Source: Streptococcus sp. 29892
GTDB taxonomy: Bacteria; Bacillota; Bacilli; Lactobacillales; Streptococcaceae
Direction of reading: 5' to 3'
DNA length: 64,000 bases
Assembly (NCBI RefSeq): GCF_032594935.1
Contig: NZ_CP118734.1
Span: 1,702,001-1,766,000 of the forward strand
Below, in pieces: positions 51,781 to 60,833 of the stretch. The notes under the pieces were generated by a model. It had not been told where the DNA came from and did no database searches. It saw nothing but the letters and a program-made list of their open reading frames with translations. The first letter of the stretch is position 1. Each line of letters begins with the position of its first letter. Both the position numbers and the translations under genes were made by a program.

Positions 51781-51833
51781 AAAGACTACAAACAAACCGA
51801 GAATATCCTACTCTCAAATCCATTTGTAGTCTT
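51781..51833 (-). promoter_or_regulatory. LacT-controlled leader terminator (RAT)
   Basis: On the minus strand AAGACTACAAA ... TTTGTAGTCTT forms a long stem with an internal loop, followed by seven T, just 28 bp before the lacT ATG. The upper part (GGATTTG...CTCGGTTTG) is a likely RAT sequence. LacT binding there would prevent the terminator and open lacTFEGX. Confidence 0.75.
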
Positions 51834-51880
51834 GCCTAATCGAATTAGTTACAATCCACTCTATTCTTGCTGATGAGATT

Positions 51881-51916
51881 ATTATAGCATATTCTCAGAA
51901 AATGTAAACCCTTTCT
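51881..51916 (-). promoter_or_regulatory. lacT promoter with CcpA-type cre
   Basis: TTTACA (51908-51903), 16 bp, TATAAT (51886-51881). A cre-like box ATGTAAACCCTTTCT (51902-51916) matches WTGNAANCGNWNNCW at all but one position and covers the -35, so glucose would repress through CcpA. Confidence 0.7.
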
Positions 51917-51940
51917 TTTGAGAAAATGGTTATTTTTCAA

Positions 51941-52918
51941 TTATTTTTCTAGCCAAGAAGTTGCTGTTTGAGACAAGACTGCATCAAGTCCCTCGATATT
52001 TTCACGACCAACAGTACGTAACCATTCTCGCGCAGCTTCTTCACCCTGTTCAATATAGACTGGCACAACTCCCGCCCACGTCGCACGACCGCAGAGAACA
52101 CCGTTAAATTTAGCACCTGCTTCATGTGCAAACACTAGTGTATCTTGGAAAAGCTTAGCAGAAACACCTGCACTTAGATAGATGTATGGCAAATGAGTTG
52201 ATGCTTCTTGTTGACGGAAATATTCAGCTGCTTCTTCTTTTGTATAGACGACTTCCCCTGTTCCAAAGCCTTCTACAAAATTCATGTTTACAGGTACTTC
52301 TACCTTGAGAACATCTACTCCAAAACGTTCATCCGAAAAGACTTTCATGGCTTCATTTACTTTTCGAGGTTTGACTTTTGCAAATTCCACACTGGCATTG
52401 TCTTCAATCGTTTCATCATAGCTCAAAATTTCCAAGAAGAATGGTAAACCTTCAGCCTGACATTCTGAACCCAAGCGTTCAATATAGGCATGTTTTTGAA
52501 GGTTGACATATGGATCACCATCAACGTCATAGTAGAGTAGAAACTTAATCGCATCTGCCCCTTCTTCTTTTAGTCGTTTTACAGACCACTCTACTAAGCA
52601 ATCTGGTAAGCGACTGGTAGAGCTAGTATCATAGCCTGTTTTTTCATAAGCCAAAAGCAAACCGCACTGTTCGTCACGGGCGCGTGATGCTGGCAAACCA
52701 AATTCAGGATCTAACAGAATTGAGGAAGAAAACTGTGTTAATTCTTCTGAAACTAGTTTCTTTAGTTCTTCCATCTGCTCCACAGTAGGTTCTTCTGTCT
52801 GATGTTTTGCCATCATTTTTTTCAGGGCTCCACGTTGGTCAAAAGCTAAAGCTGAAATAATACCTGCTTCATTGCTTACTTTTTCCATGTATTTTCTTTT
52901 ATCTGCTGTTACTACCAT
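51941..52918 (-). CDS. lacD: Tagatose 1,6-bisphosphate aldolase
   Basis: A 325-residue class I (Schiff-base) aldolase that splits tagatose 1,6-bisphosphate into DHAP and glyceraldehyde 3-phosphate. It has the LacD pattern [17 protein letters not shown] near the start and [10 protein letters not shown] near residue 200, with the probable Schiff-base Lys. The start at 52918 follows AGAGGTATAAT and sits just after the lacC stop. An upstream in-frame extension is not supported. Confidence 0.95.
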   Translation of the reverse strand: MVVTADKRKYMEKVSNEAGIISALAFDQRGALKKMMAKHQTEEPTVEQMEELKKLVSEELTQFSSSILLDPEFGLPASRARDEQCGLLLAYEKTGYDTSSTSRLPDCLVEWSVKRLKEEGADAIKFLLYYDVDGDPYVNLQKHAYIERLGSECQAEGLPFFLEILSYDETIEDNASVEFAKVKPRKVNEAMKVFSDERFGVDVLKVEVPVNMNFVEGFGTGEVVYTKEEAAEYFRQQEASTHLPYIYLSAGVSAKLFQDTLVFAHEAGAKFNGVLCGRATWAGVVPVYIEQGEEAAREWLRTVGRENIEGLDAVLSQTATSWLEK

Positions 52919-52919
52919 A

Positions 52920-53852
52920 TTATACCTCTTCGACTTCGATTTGAGAATACAACGATTCTGCATTTTCTAAATTGACGTAACCCGTCTGTTCTTCCTGTGC
53001 ATTTAACATGCCTAAAACATTAGCCTTTTTAAGTAATTCTGTATCAGGTAAGGCATGTACCAAACCTGCTGCAATACCTGCAACAGTTGAATCTCCTGAT
53101 CCTACTGGATTGACGACTTTGATTTTTGGAATTTCCACACGATAGAACTTGTCATTGTGCTTGGCAAAAGCCCCCTGTGCCCCTAATGAGACGACTATCC
53201 ACTCAATTCCTTGAAAAAGTTGACCCGACAAAACTGATTTCAACTCTTGAATATCATCAGTAACTTCTTTACCAATTAGTTGTGATAACTCCTCTGTATT
53301 CGGCTTAATAACTGTCGGCTTCTGCTGGCTTTCTAAAACGTTTTTCAGCGCCTCACCAGAACAATCCAGAACAACAGCTACACCGTATTTTTTACAAAGT
53401 TCTACAATCTCAACATAATAATTGCTAGCAAGTCCCTTAGGCAAACTTCCTGAAATGACAACTACATCTACATTGTTCAGAATAATTTCAAGGTGTTCGA
53501 TAAAATTCAAGGCTTCGTGTTCATGAATAGTTGGGCCTTGTTCTAAAATCTCCGTCTGTTTGCCATCATGAAGAACCGCAATACAGTTACGTGTTTCGCT
53601 CCCGATTTCCACAAAGGAGTTTTTAATATCATTTCGAGTGAGTTGTTTCTTGACATAGCTCCCAATCTCACCGCCAATAAAGCCTGTTGCTACAACATCT
53701 TCACCAATTTGTTTCAAAACTCGTGTGACATTGAGCCCCTTGCCTCCAGCTGTTTTTTGAACTTTTTCTACTCGATTGACCGTATCCAAATGAAAGGTAT
53801 CCAATTGATAGGCAATATCAACGGACGGATTTAAAGTGATTGTCAAAATCAT
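52920..53852 (-). CDS. lacC: Tagatose-6-phosphate kinase
   Basis: A 310-residue PfkB-family kinase. It starts [18 protein letters not shown], has [18 protein letters not shown] near residue 32, and the catalytic base Asp in [16 protein letters not shown] near 250. It phosphorylates tagatose 6-phosphate with ATP. It lies 9 bp downstream of lacB. Confidence 0.95.
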   Translation of the reverse strand: MILTITLNPSVDIAYQLDTFHLDTVNRVEKVQKTAGGKGLNVTRVLKQIGEDVVATGFIGGEIGSYVKKQLTRNDIKNSFVEIGSETRNCIAVLHDGKQTEILEQGPTIHEHEALNFIEHLEIILNNVDVVVISGSLPKGLASNYYVEIVELCKKYGVAVVLDCSGEALKNVLESQQKPTVIKPNTEELSQLIGKEVTDDIQELKSVLSGQLFQGIEWIVVSLGAQGAFAKHNDKFYRVEIPKIKVVNPVGSGDSTVAGIAAGLVHALPDTELLKKANVLGMLNAQEEQTGYVNLENAESLYSQIEVEEV

Positions 53853-53861
53853 GTGAGCCTC

Positions 53862-54380
<519 letters not shown>

Positions 54381-54403
54381 TTATTCTCCTTTGTTTACAA
54401 CAA

Positions 54404-54826
54404 TTAGCACATTTTATTTAGCATATCGACACGAATTTGGTGACGGCCGCCATCATACTCACCTTCAACAAATCCTTTAACGATATTTTTAGCAATTCCT
54501 TCTCCTACAATCTCACTACCGATTGTAATAATACGCGAATTGTTGTGTCCTCTTGTCATATAGGCAGAGCGTTCGTCTGAAACTTCTGCAGCGATCATGC
54601 CTTTGACTTTAGTTGCGGTCATAAATGGACCAACACCATAAGCATCAATCACAATGCCAAGATTTCCTTCCTCTTGATTAACTTCTGCAACTACTGCCAA
54701 AGTTGTATCAACAAAATCACTTCCATCACTGACATCTTTAAAGTCATATGATTTTTCTAGCAAATAATCTTTAATAACGTCTTTTAGTTTTGAACCCGCT
54801 GGATCAGCACCGATAATGATTGTCAT
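54404..54826 (-). CDS. lacA: Galactose-6-phosphate isomerase subunit LacA
   Basis: A 140-residue RpiB-type subunit, the partner of LacB. It retains the fold ([54 protein letters not shown]), but the Cys loop of RpiB is altered to DAYGVG, as in other LacA. It is the first structural gene after the lac promoter. Confidence 0.95.
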   Translation of the reverse strand: MTIIIGADPAGSKLKDVIKDYLLEKSYDFKDVSDGSDFVDTTLAVVAEVNQEEGNLGIVIDAYGVGPFMTATKVKGMIAAEVSDERSAYMTRGHNNSRIITIGSEIVGEGIAKNIVKGFVEGEYDGGRHQIRVDMLNKMC

Positions 54827-54897
54827 AACCTATCTCCTAACAAAAATAGAAAGTTGTAGCCATATTTGGCAGAAAATCTTTGTTTTGCAAAACTTAG

Positions 54898-54954
54898 AAA
54901 AAGCGTTTTCGCTTTTTATGTTTAAATTATACAACCAAATAAACATAAAGTCAA
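54898..54954 (-). promoter_or_regulatory. lacA promoter with LacR operator and cre-like palindrome
   Basis: TTGACT (54954-54949), 17 bp, TATAAT (54931-54926). TTTATGTTTA (54915-54924) and TAAACATAAA (54940-54949) form an inverted repeat across the promoter core, the expected place for LacR. AAAAAGCGTTTTCGCTTTTT (54898-54917) is a perfect palindrome just downstream and resembles a cre site. Confidence 0.75.
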
Positions 54955-55000
54955 CATGTTTTGTTTTATTTTTGTTTATTTTTTTCGTATGCAAACAAAA

Positions 55001-55022
55001 AACCAACATTCCGCTGTTGGTT
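55001..55022 (-). terminator. lacR terminator
   Basis: AACCAACA-loop-TGTTGGTT followed on the minus strand by TTTTGTTTG, 10 bp after the lacR stop. Confidence 0.8.
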
Positions 55023-55031
55023 TTGATAACT

Positions 55032-55799
55032 TTATGATTTTGTAGTGATAATTTCGATGTGCCTACTTAATAATTGGTAATTTTCATCCTTTGCATCCAT
55101 ATCGGTTACTAGAGCAGTTACATCATTCAAATCACAAAAGGAAGTAAAATCATCTTTTCCAATTTTCGAGGCATCTAGCAGTAGATATTTTTCTAAAGAA
55201 TGTTTAATGGCAATATTTTGCGTATAAGCTTCGGCTAAGGTAGAGGTCATGACATCAGTTCCCTTAAGTCCGTTACCTGAAAAGAAAATCTTGCTGAATC
55301 GCATTTTTTCTAAACTTGTATTGGTAATTTCTCCTACAAAAGATTCTGTCACTTGGCGATATTCTCCTCCCAAGAGAAAGACTTGAAAATCCTCAGTCTT
55401 CTTTTGTGATAGGATGGTAAAAACAGGCATACAGTTTGTGATGACTGTTAGGCGAGGATTTTTAATGGCCTCAGCCAGAAAGGCCACTGTTGTTCCTGGA
55501 CCTAAAAATACCGTGTCTCCATCTTCTATCAGCTGTGCAGCCCTTTCCGCTATCTCTTGTTTGGCTTCCTTATTCTGAATGTGTTTCTCAGAATGGGAAT
55601 ATTCCCGATATTGAAAAGCCTTATTACTTCTAGCACCGCCGTGAATTTTTGTTAAGACACCTTGCTCTTCCAGTTCAATAAAATCACGTCGAACAGTCAT
55701 ATCAGTAACATTTAGCAATTCAACAATCTCAGAAATTCGAACTGTGCCTTTTTTGTTTACCAATCGTGTAATTTCTTCTAGTCGTTCTCGTTTATTCAT
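55032..55799 (-). CDS. lacR: Lactose operon repressor, DeoR family
   Basis: A 255-residue DeoR-type repressor. The helix-turn-helix is [20 protein letters not shown] near residue 20, followed by a sugar-phosphate-binding domain with [15 protein letters not shown] and [13 protein letters not shown]. LacR releases DNA when tagatose 6-phosphate accumulates. It lies 205 bp upstream of lacA in the same direction with its own terminator. Confidence 0.93.
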   Translation of the reverse strand: MNKRERLEEITRLVNKKGTVRISEIVELLNVTDMTVRRDFIELEEQGVLTKIHGGARSNKAFQYREYSHSEKHIQNKEAKQEIAERAAQLIEDGDTVFLGPGTTVAFLAEAIKNPRLTVITNCMPVFTILSQKKTEDFQVFLLGGEYRQVTESFVGEITNTSLEKMRFSKIFFSGNGLKGTDVMTSTLAEAYTQNIAIKHSLEKYLLLDASKIGKDDFTSFCDLNDVTALVTDMDAKDENYQLLSRHIEIITTKS

Positions 55800-55894
55800 G
55801 TTTAATCCTTTGTTGTTTTTTACATTATATCAAAAATAAACAAGAATATGTTGGAATTTTGAACATTTGTTTTAAATGATAATTACAACTTTAT

Positions 55895-56072
55895 TATGCG
55901 AGCAATCTTCGCGAGCAGGTTTTGCGCGGTTCGCAAAACATCGGTTCGTTAGAACCGACTGCAAGGAAAAAAGAAAGCATGGTGCTTTCTTTTTGGGCTG
56001 CAAGCCTACGTGTTTAGCGATGAGTAACGATAGTTTACTCACGCTAAACACGTATCTCATCAAAAATGAGAT
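55895..56072. repeat. Cluster of perfect stem-loops between lacR and xis
   Basis: At least five hairpins follow each other with almost no spacer: GTTTTGCG/CGCAAAAC (55919-55939), TCGGTTC/GAACCGA (55941-55958), a 12-bp stem AAAAAGAAAGCA/TGCTTTCTTTTT (55968-55994), a 19-bp stem ACGTGTTTAGCG-a-TGAGTAA (56008-56053), and ATCTCAT/ATGAGAT (56054-56072). The direct repeat GCGAGCA (55899-55905 and 55912-55918) precedes them. An open frame runs through on the plus strand at 55876-56100, but the palindromes argue against coding. It could be an origin (oriT or replication) of the element, a structured RNA, or stacked terminators. Confidence 0.7.
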
Positions 56073-56088
56073 TATCTCAATAATAACA

Positions 56089-56292
56089 TCAGTAGAATAA
56101 ATAAAAATAGGCAGAAAATATCGAAATCTCCTGCCTTTTACCTATTCCACTTTTTGAGAAATAATGGATGGTTAGTTGGCATCTCGCTCGACAGAAAAGC
56201 TTGTAAAATTGTGACAAAGGCTCTGGGACACAATAGACCAGAGGAATTTCCTCGTTCCTACGCTTATATTTTATTGAAACGTTAGGTAGCAT
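56089..56292 (-). CDS. Doubtful small ORF (67 aa)
   Basis: A 67-codon frame starting LPNVSIKYKRRNEEIPLVYC in a stretch with no other gene. No ribosome binding site precedes the ATG and no family is recognised. It may be a relic of an element gene. The surrounding 56073-56373 holds otherwise only the xis promoter region. Confidence 0.25.
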   Translation of the reverse strand: MLPNVSIKYKRRNEEIPLVYCVPEPLSQFYKLFCRARCQLTIHYFSKSGIGKRQEISIFSAYFYLFY

Positions 56293-56373
56293 TGCACATT
56301 TTTCAAAAATCTAGCCTCAATTCATTACACATGTGGCATAATACTTGTATCTAGAAAATGAAAGGAATTTTAT

Positions 56374-56562
56374 ATGTTACCTCAAAATAATTCTCCTCTT
56401 CTGTTAAATAGACAACAAGCAGCTGAACTACTTGGAATAGATCCCAAATCATTTGATAAGTACATCAGAAATCACCCAGACTTTCAATGCTTTATGGTGG
56501 GAAAACAAGAGCGCTATTTGAAGTCAAAACTGGTTAAATTTATTGAAAGCCACTGCGATTGA
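56374..56562 (+). CDS. xis: Excisionase-like small DNA-binding protein
   Basis: A 62-residue MerR/excisionase-type winged helix (LLLNRQQAAELLGIDPKSFD, then a basic YIRNHPDFQ and KQERYLKSKLVKFIES). AAAGGAA sits upstream of the ATG. It is 90 bp upstream of the integrase in the same direction, the usual xis-int order, and would direct excision of the element. Confidence 0.82.
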   Translation: MLPQNNSPLLLNRQQAAELLGIDPKSFDKYIRNHPDFQCFMVGKQERYLKSKLVKFIESHCD

Positions 56563-56607
56563 CGGATAATGATTGATAAAATTAGATTTTTCATATATCC
56601 TATATGT

Positions 56608-56621
56608 GACTAGTCTATTTT
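56608..56621. repeat. Inverted copy of a left-end motif
   Basis: GACTAGTCTATTTT is the reverse complement of AAAATAGACTAGTC at 42277-42290, next to the left arm site. A 14-bp match at the two regulatory ends of the element suggests a recombinase or excisionase binding site. Confidence 0.5.
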
Positions 56622-56652
56622 ATCAATCATTTTTTATAGAAAGGCTGATAAA

Positions 56653-57699
56653 ATGGCAACAATAACAAAACGTGGTAACTCTTACCGTGCAACTGTATCA
56701 CTTTATAAGAAAGGAGAATATAAACGAGAAACTAAAACCTTTAGCAACAGAAAAGATGCTGAGCTTTGGACATTAGAAATGGAACTTGAAAAAGGTCGTG
56801 GCAAGAATATTGCCGAACGATCCACCCTATTTCCTGATTTTTATAGAAATTGGGTCCATACGGTCAAGAAAAATGATGTTCGCGAAGCCACCTTTATAAA
56901 CTATAAACGAACTCTCGTAGTAGTTGATGACCTTTTTGATGGTATTCAACTTAAACACCTTGACGATCTCGTCATGCAAAAGAAAATCGACCAATATGCT
57001 GAAACCCACTCTAAAAAAACAGTAAAAGAACTTGTTCTTAAAATCCGTGGTTCACTGAAATATGCGTATGCTCGTGGTTTGATTAGTAATGACTTTGGTC
57101 ATCTTTTGAAAGCAAAAGGACAAGAACAATCTAAACGAAATATACCACTATCTATCACAGAATTTAAAAAACTCAGACAATACTGCCTAAGTCATACTGA
57201 GGATGAATTTAATGTTCTTGTTGCTCTCGCCCTTGAGACAGGAGCAAGGCGTGGAGAACTTTTAGGAATTAAAAAAGAAGATATTTTTGAATATGGTATC
57301 AAAATTCTTCGATCAATTAGTCCAACTAATGACGATACCCAGCTTAAAACCAAACATTCTAAGCGTGATATTTCCATCAACGAAGATGTTTATCAAGCTG
57401 TGACAAAACTTGCACAAACAAAAGAAGGCTATATCTTTGATTGGAATGGATTCAAGCAAGCTAGTCAACTTCAAAAGCTGTTAAAACAGTTGGGATTAAC
57501 AAAAACGACATTTCATGGACTTCGTGACACGCATGCCTCATTTCTCTTTTCAAAAGATATTAGCCTAGACTATATTTCTCGTCGTCTAGGTCATAACTCT
57601 ATCTTAACAACACAACAGTATTATCTAGAATTGATGCCAGAAAAAAAGCACCAGCAAGATGCCGATGCTTTAAGTCTCTTAAACGACTTATCATTATAA
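56653..57699 (+). CDS. int: Site-specific tyrosine integrase
   Basis: A 348-residue phage-type integrase. It has an N-terminal AP2-like arm-binding domain (ITKRGNSYRATVSLYKKGE), a SAM-like core-binding domain and the catalytic domain. Catalytic residues are Arg in ETGARRGELLG near 197, HGLRDTHAS (His-x-x-Arg) near 290, His in RRLGHNS near 314, and Tyr in TTQQYYLEL near 324. It ends 56 bp before the right attachment site in rpsI and thus is probably the integrase for this element. It is complete. Confidence 0.95.
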   Translation: MATITKRGNSYRATVSLYKKGEYKRETKTFSNRKDAELWTLEMELEKGRGKNIAERSTLFPDFYRNWVHTVKKNDVREATFINYKRTLVVVDDLFDGIQLKHLDDLVMQKKIDQYAETHSKKTVKELVLKIRGSLKYAYARGLISNDFGHLLKAKGQEQSKRNIPLSITEFKKLRQYCLSHTEDEFNVLVALALETGARRGELLGIKKEDIFEYGIKILRSISPTNDDTQLKTKHSKRDISINEDVYQAVTKLAQTKEGYIFDWNGFKQASQLQKLLKQLGLTKTTFHGLRDTHASFLFSKDISLDYISRRLGHNSILTTQQYYLELMPEKKHQQDADALSLLNDLSL

Positions 57700-57700
57700 T

Positions 57701-57723
57701 TAACACCAACTGGCACCAAAAAA
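57701..57723. repeat. Candidate integrase arm site (right)
   Basis: TAACACCAACTGGCACCAAAAAA matches the left motif at 42258-42280 at most positions and in the same orientation. It lies directly after the int stop and 33 bp from the attachment core. Confidence 0.55.
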
Positions 57724-57755
57724 GCGCCATAATCGTTGGTATAATAAGGTTTTGA

Positions 57756-57770
57756 TTAACGTTTTGAGAA
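57756..57770. repeat. Attachment site in rpsI (attR)
   Basis: TTAACGTTTTGAGAA covers the stop codon and last four codons of rpsI on the minus strand. The identical copy is at 42131-42145. The insertion therefore keeps the rpsI product unchanged. Confidence 0.82.
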
Positions 57771-58148
57771 CTGGCTAGCTTTACGTGCTTTCTTAAGACC
57801 TGGTTTCTTACGTTCAACCATACGAGCGTCACGTGTAAGAAGGCCTGCGCGTTTCAATGAATCACGGAAGTCTGGGTCTACTTGAAGCAATGCACGCGCG
57901 ATACCGTGACGGATCGCACCTGATTGACCACCGTAACCACCACCGTTCACGTTAACGAAAACGTCGTATGAACCTTGAGTTGAAGTTACTGCGAATGGTT
58001 GGTTGATAACCAAACGAAGATCAGCGTGTGGGATGTACTCTTCTACATCTTTTTTGTTTACTGTGATTTTACCAGTACCTGGGACCAAACGTACGCGTGC
58101 AACCGCGTTTTTACGACGACCAGTACCTGTGTATTGTGCTTGTGCCAT
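57756..58148 (-). CDS. rpsI: 30S ribosomal protein S9
   Basis: A 130-residue S9. It starts [20 protein letters not shown] and ends with the conserved basic tail [12 protein letters not shown] that reaches the P-site tRNA. It follows rplM by 19 bp. Its last codons form the attachment site of the integrated element, so its natural terminator now lies at 42072-42104. Confidence 0.97.
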   Translation of the reverse strand: MAQAQYTGTGRRKNAVARVRLVPGTGKITVNKKDVEEYIPHADLRLVINQPFAVTSTQGSYDVFVNVNGGGYGGQSGAIRHGIARALLQVDPDFRDSLKRAGLLTRDARMVERKKPGLKKARKASQFSKR

Positions 58149-58167
58149 TTAGATTACGTCCTTTCCC

Positions 58168-58614
58168 TTAGATAAGACCTGAAATATCAAGTACTTCTGG
58201 TTGTTGTGCAGCGTGAGTGTGCTCAGCACCTACAAACACTTTCAACTTCATGCCTTGTGCACGACCAAGTGTGTTGTGTGGAAGCATACCTTTAACTGAT
58301 TTTTCAATCAAACGAACAGCGTTTTTAGAACGCAATTCACCAGCTGTGATTGATTTCAAACCACCTGGGTGCAATGAGTGAGTGTAGTACACTTTGTCAG
58401 TTGCTTTTTTACCAGTCAATTTCACTTTCTCAGCATTGATAACGATAACGAAGTCACCAGTATCAGTGTGAGGTGTGAAAGTTGGTTTGTTTTTACCGCG
58501 AAGAACGCTAGCAACTACTGCTGAAAGGCGTCCAAGAGGTACATCAGTAGCGTCTACTACATACCATTTACGTTCAACTTGGCCTGGTTTAGCCATAAAT
58601 GTTGTTTTGTTCAT
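58168..58614 (-). CDS. rplM: 50S ribosomal protein L13
   Basis: A 148-residue L13, an early 50S assembly protein. Typical stretches are [41 protein letters not shown] and the C-terminal [17 protein letters not shown]. It heads the rplM-rpsI operon behind a structured leader that is probably bound by L13 itself. Confidence 0.97.
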   Translation of the reverse strand: MNKTTFMAKPGQVERKWYVVDATDVPLGRLSAVVASVLRGKNKPTFTPHTDTGDFVIVINAEKVKLTGKKATDKVYYTHSLHPGGLKSITAGELRSKNAVRLIEKSVKGMLPHNTLGRAQGMKLKVFVGAEHTHAAQQPEVLDISGLI

Positions 58615-58639
58615 GATTTCTCCTATACGAATCGTTTTT

Positions 58640-58707
58640 GTTTACTGGGCGGATGTTCCGGTCCGCGGGTATTTGGAAGGTTCCGGGGCCTTTCAAATGG
58701 GGTAAAC
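58640..58707 (-). ncRNA. L13 leader (ribosomal autoregulatory element)
   Basis: In the rplM 5' UTR GTTTAC (58707-58702) pairs with GTAAAC (58645-58640) and encloses two hairpins, TTTGAAAGG/CCTTCCAAA and GCGGA/TCCGC, each with a GC-rich tip containing CCGGAAC. This fits the L13 leader known from low-GC Gram-positives. Confidence 0.75.
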
Positions 58708-58720
58708 AATACCGTCTACC

Positions 58721-58749
58721 ATTCTATCAAAACTACTGTTCTCCGTCAA
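58721..58749 (-). promoter_or_regulatory. rplM-rpsI promoter
   Basis: TTGACG (58749-58744), exactly 17 bp, TAGAAT (58726-58721), just upstream of the L13 leader. Confidence 0.8.
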
Positions 58750-58820
58750 GTTATTTTACTTTACTTTTTTTATTTTTTGAAAGATGACAGAGCAGCTGAG
58801 AATGAAAGCCTTGGGATCTA

Positions 58821-59474
58821 CTACTCTTCTCTAGTTCGCTTCCAATCAAAATGTGTCCCACTTACGCTATAGGCATGATAACCTCTCTTATTTAGAAAGG
58901 CCGCCGCTCGATTGGCATAGGTACAGAATAATCCCCTACAATACAGAATAATTGGTTTATCGCGCTTTAGTTCCTCTAAATGCTCCTCCAATTGACTGAA
59001 AGGAATATTCACCGCTCCATCTACATGCTCCAGCTCAAATTCACTAACGCTTCTTAGATCAACTAGTTGTGCCTGGCTAGAAAAGACCTTATCCTTGGCT
59101 TCATCTAAACCAATTGTTTGGATTGCTTTATCTTGCTCAATATAACTCTTTTCAATCCACCCTAACATCGGCGACCGTTCTTCACTAATGGAATGAATAT
59201 CAGACAAGAGTTTTTCTACTGTCGGGGTGGAAATACTGTACCAAATATATTTTCCGTCTCTTTCAATTGAAACGAGGGACGCTTCCTTCAGAACTTGCAA
59301 ATGCCTGGATGTATTAGCTGTTGTCATATCGGTCATTCTGGTTAGCTGTTCTACCGTCTTGGGTCCATGAATTAAACGGTGAAGTATCTCCAAGCGTTTT
59401 TCACTAGAAAGGGCTTTGGCGATCCGAACATATTCTAAAAATACTTGATCCATATAGTCACGATCTTGACTCAT
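58821..59474 (-). CDS. ArsR-family regulator fused to a rhodanese domain
   Basis: A 217-residue fusion. Residues about 1-95 form an ArsR winged helix (HGPKTVEQLTRMTDMTTANTS as the recognition region, then a wing GKYIWYSI). The C-terminal half is a rhodanese domain with the active loop CRGLFCTYANRA near residue 180; its Cys can carry a persulfide. There is no arsenic/metal CxC site in the HTH, so sulfane sulfur is the likely signal, sensed by the rhodanese itself. It has its own promoter and lies after the sulfur gene operon. Confidence 0.9.
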   Translation of the reverse strand: MSQDRDYMDQVFLEYVRIAKALSSEKRLEILHRLIHGPKTVEQLTRMTDMTTANTSRHLQVLKEASLVSIERDGKYIWYSISTPTVEKLLSDIHSISEERSPMLGWIEKSYIEQDKAIQTIGLDEAKDKVFSSQAQLVDLRSVSEFELEHVDGAVNIPFSQLEEHLEELKRDKPIILYCRGLFCTYANRAAAFLNKRGYHAYSVSGTHFDWKRTREE

Positions 59475-59493
59475 GATGACTCCTTGCTAAACT

Positions 59494-59519
59494 TACTATC
59501 TCCATTATAGCATATAGTA
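59494..59519 (-). promoter_or_regulatory. arsR-rhodanese promoter with inverted repeat
   Basis: A TGC-extended TATAAT (59509-59504) is framed by TACTAT (59494-59499) and ATAGTA (59514-59519), a likely operator for autoregulation. Confidence 0.55.
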
Positions 59520-59573
59520 AAAATACTCTGCTAGTCAGAACTAACAAAGTATTTGTCCTTAATAATCTAGGAA

Positions 59574-60833
59574 TTAGAGTTCTAATTTCTTGGCTACCGT
59601 ATTACCTAGCACTCCACCCGTAACCAGAACAACTAAGAAAATCCATCCCGACAGAGAATAATTCGCAATCGGAGTAAAGAGAGCTCCTACATTACAGCCA
59701 TTAGACAACCGCGTTCCAAAGCCCATCAATAAACCACCCAAGGCAAAGAAGAAAGCCTGTTTTGGAGTAATTTTCAACTCTGATTTGGCTACTTTGGTAA
59801 AGGTACCTGAAGTCAACAAGAAGAAAATTGTCCCTAACATGATTCCAAAGTTTTGTGTGCTAATTGGGTGTTCAAAGAATGGTGTTGAAAATGCTCCCTC
59901 TGGCATCAGGGTAAACTCCGCCAAACTACTTGCATCTATACCAAACAGCATCAAGAATTGGCCAAACCATAAACCGTAGGGAGTACTTGCACCCCAACCT
60001 GCTTTTGTCACTCCCATTAAGAGAGTAAAGAGAACGGCAAGAATAACCGCAGCTTTACGCAAAGACCATGCCTTTACAAACAAGCGATCATACCACCCTG
60101 CCTCATCCGCTGGATTTTCCAAAGACTCTGCCACTTCCATATCTTGAATTTTCTCGCCAAAGTGACCAGTATAGGTGCCGGCTTGCTTGCGTTTATTTTC
60201 ATAACGATAAGAAAGCCAAATGACAATTCCACAGAGGAGACCGGTAAACATCAATGCTCCTAGATATCCACCCAGGCCATCAAATTTGAACAAGTCTGGT
60301 AGATAGACCCCTCCATATAATTTAGATCCCACTTCACTTGTAAACCAAGATTGTGTAATCCAACTAGCTGAATTCTGAATAGGGAATCCAATAAATACGC
60401 CCAAGCAGAAAAAGACCAATGTAATCAATCCACGAGGCAAGGCTGTCACCAAATCAGTCAATACGCCTGAGGCACAACAAGAAGAGAAGGTCATCCCAAA
60501 TCCAAATAAAATCCCTCCTAAGAGAAGACCTAGATTAATGGGATTCACCCAAAGATCGTAAGAAGAAGCGTCTGCATTAAATAGAAAAGCGGTACTCAAT
60601 AAAGTTGTAATAAAGAACATCATCATCATGGTCCGCATCAAGCGTGTAGAGCCTGTTCGATAGGCACGATTGACACTACCTGCAAATCCTGTATACCCTC
60701 GACTGAGTGTGTAGCCAAGAGCCGCACCTATCACCAGCCGAAAGAATAGCATATCCGATGACAATAATTTTGGCCCCAAAATCAGAATAGCTGCTCCTAA
60801 TAGAAAACCGCTATAACGTTCTACATGTTTCAT
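59574..60833 (-). CDS. YeeE/YedE-family sulfur-compound transporter
   Basis: A 419-residue membrane protein made of two similar halves with about ten or more helices. Each half has the Cys motif of the family: FSSCCASGVLTDLV near residue 118 and LSNGCNVGALFTP near 380. These Cys line the path for thiosulfate or another reduced sulfur species in the characterised TsuA relative. It overlaps the permease gene by 4 bp, and the rhodanese-type partners nearby support sulfane-sulfur import. Confidence 0.88.
   Translation of the reverse strand: MKHVERYSGFLLGAAILILGPKLLSSDMLFFRLVIGAALGYTLSRGYTGFAGSVNRAYRTGSTRLMRTMMMMFFITTLLSTAFLFNADASSYDLWVNPINLGLLLGGILFGFGMTFSSCCASGVLTDLVTALPRGLITLVFFCLGVFIGFPIQNSASWITQSWFTSEVGSKLYGGVYLPDLFKFDGLGGYLGALMFTGLLCGIVIWLSYRYENKRKQAGTYTGHFGEKIQDMEVAESLENPADEAGWYDRLFVKAWSLRKAAVILAVLFTLLMGVTKAGWGASTPYGLWFGQFLMLFGIDASSLAEFTLMPEGAFSTPFFEHPISTQNFGIMLGTIFFLLTSGTFTKVAKSELKITPKQAFFFALGGLLMGFGTRLSNGCNVGALFTPIANYSLSGWIFLVVLVTGGVLGNTVAKKLEL

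Noticed and set aside
55876..56100. Plus-strand 74-codon frame through the hairpin cluster
   Set aside because: The sequence is made of successive perfect palindromes and lacks a ribosome binding site, so coding is unlikely.
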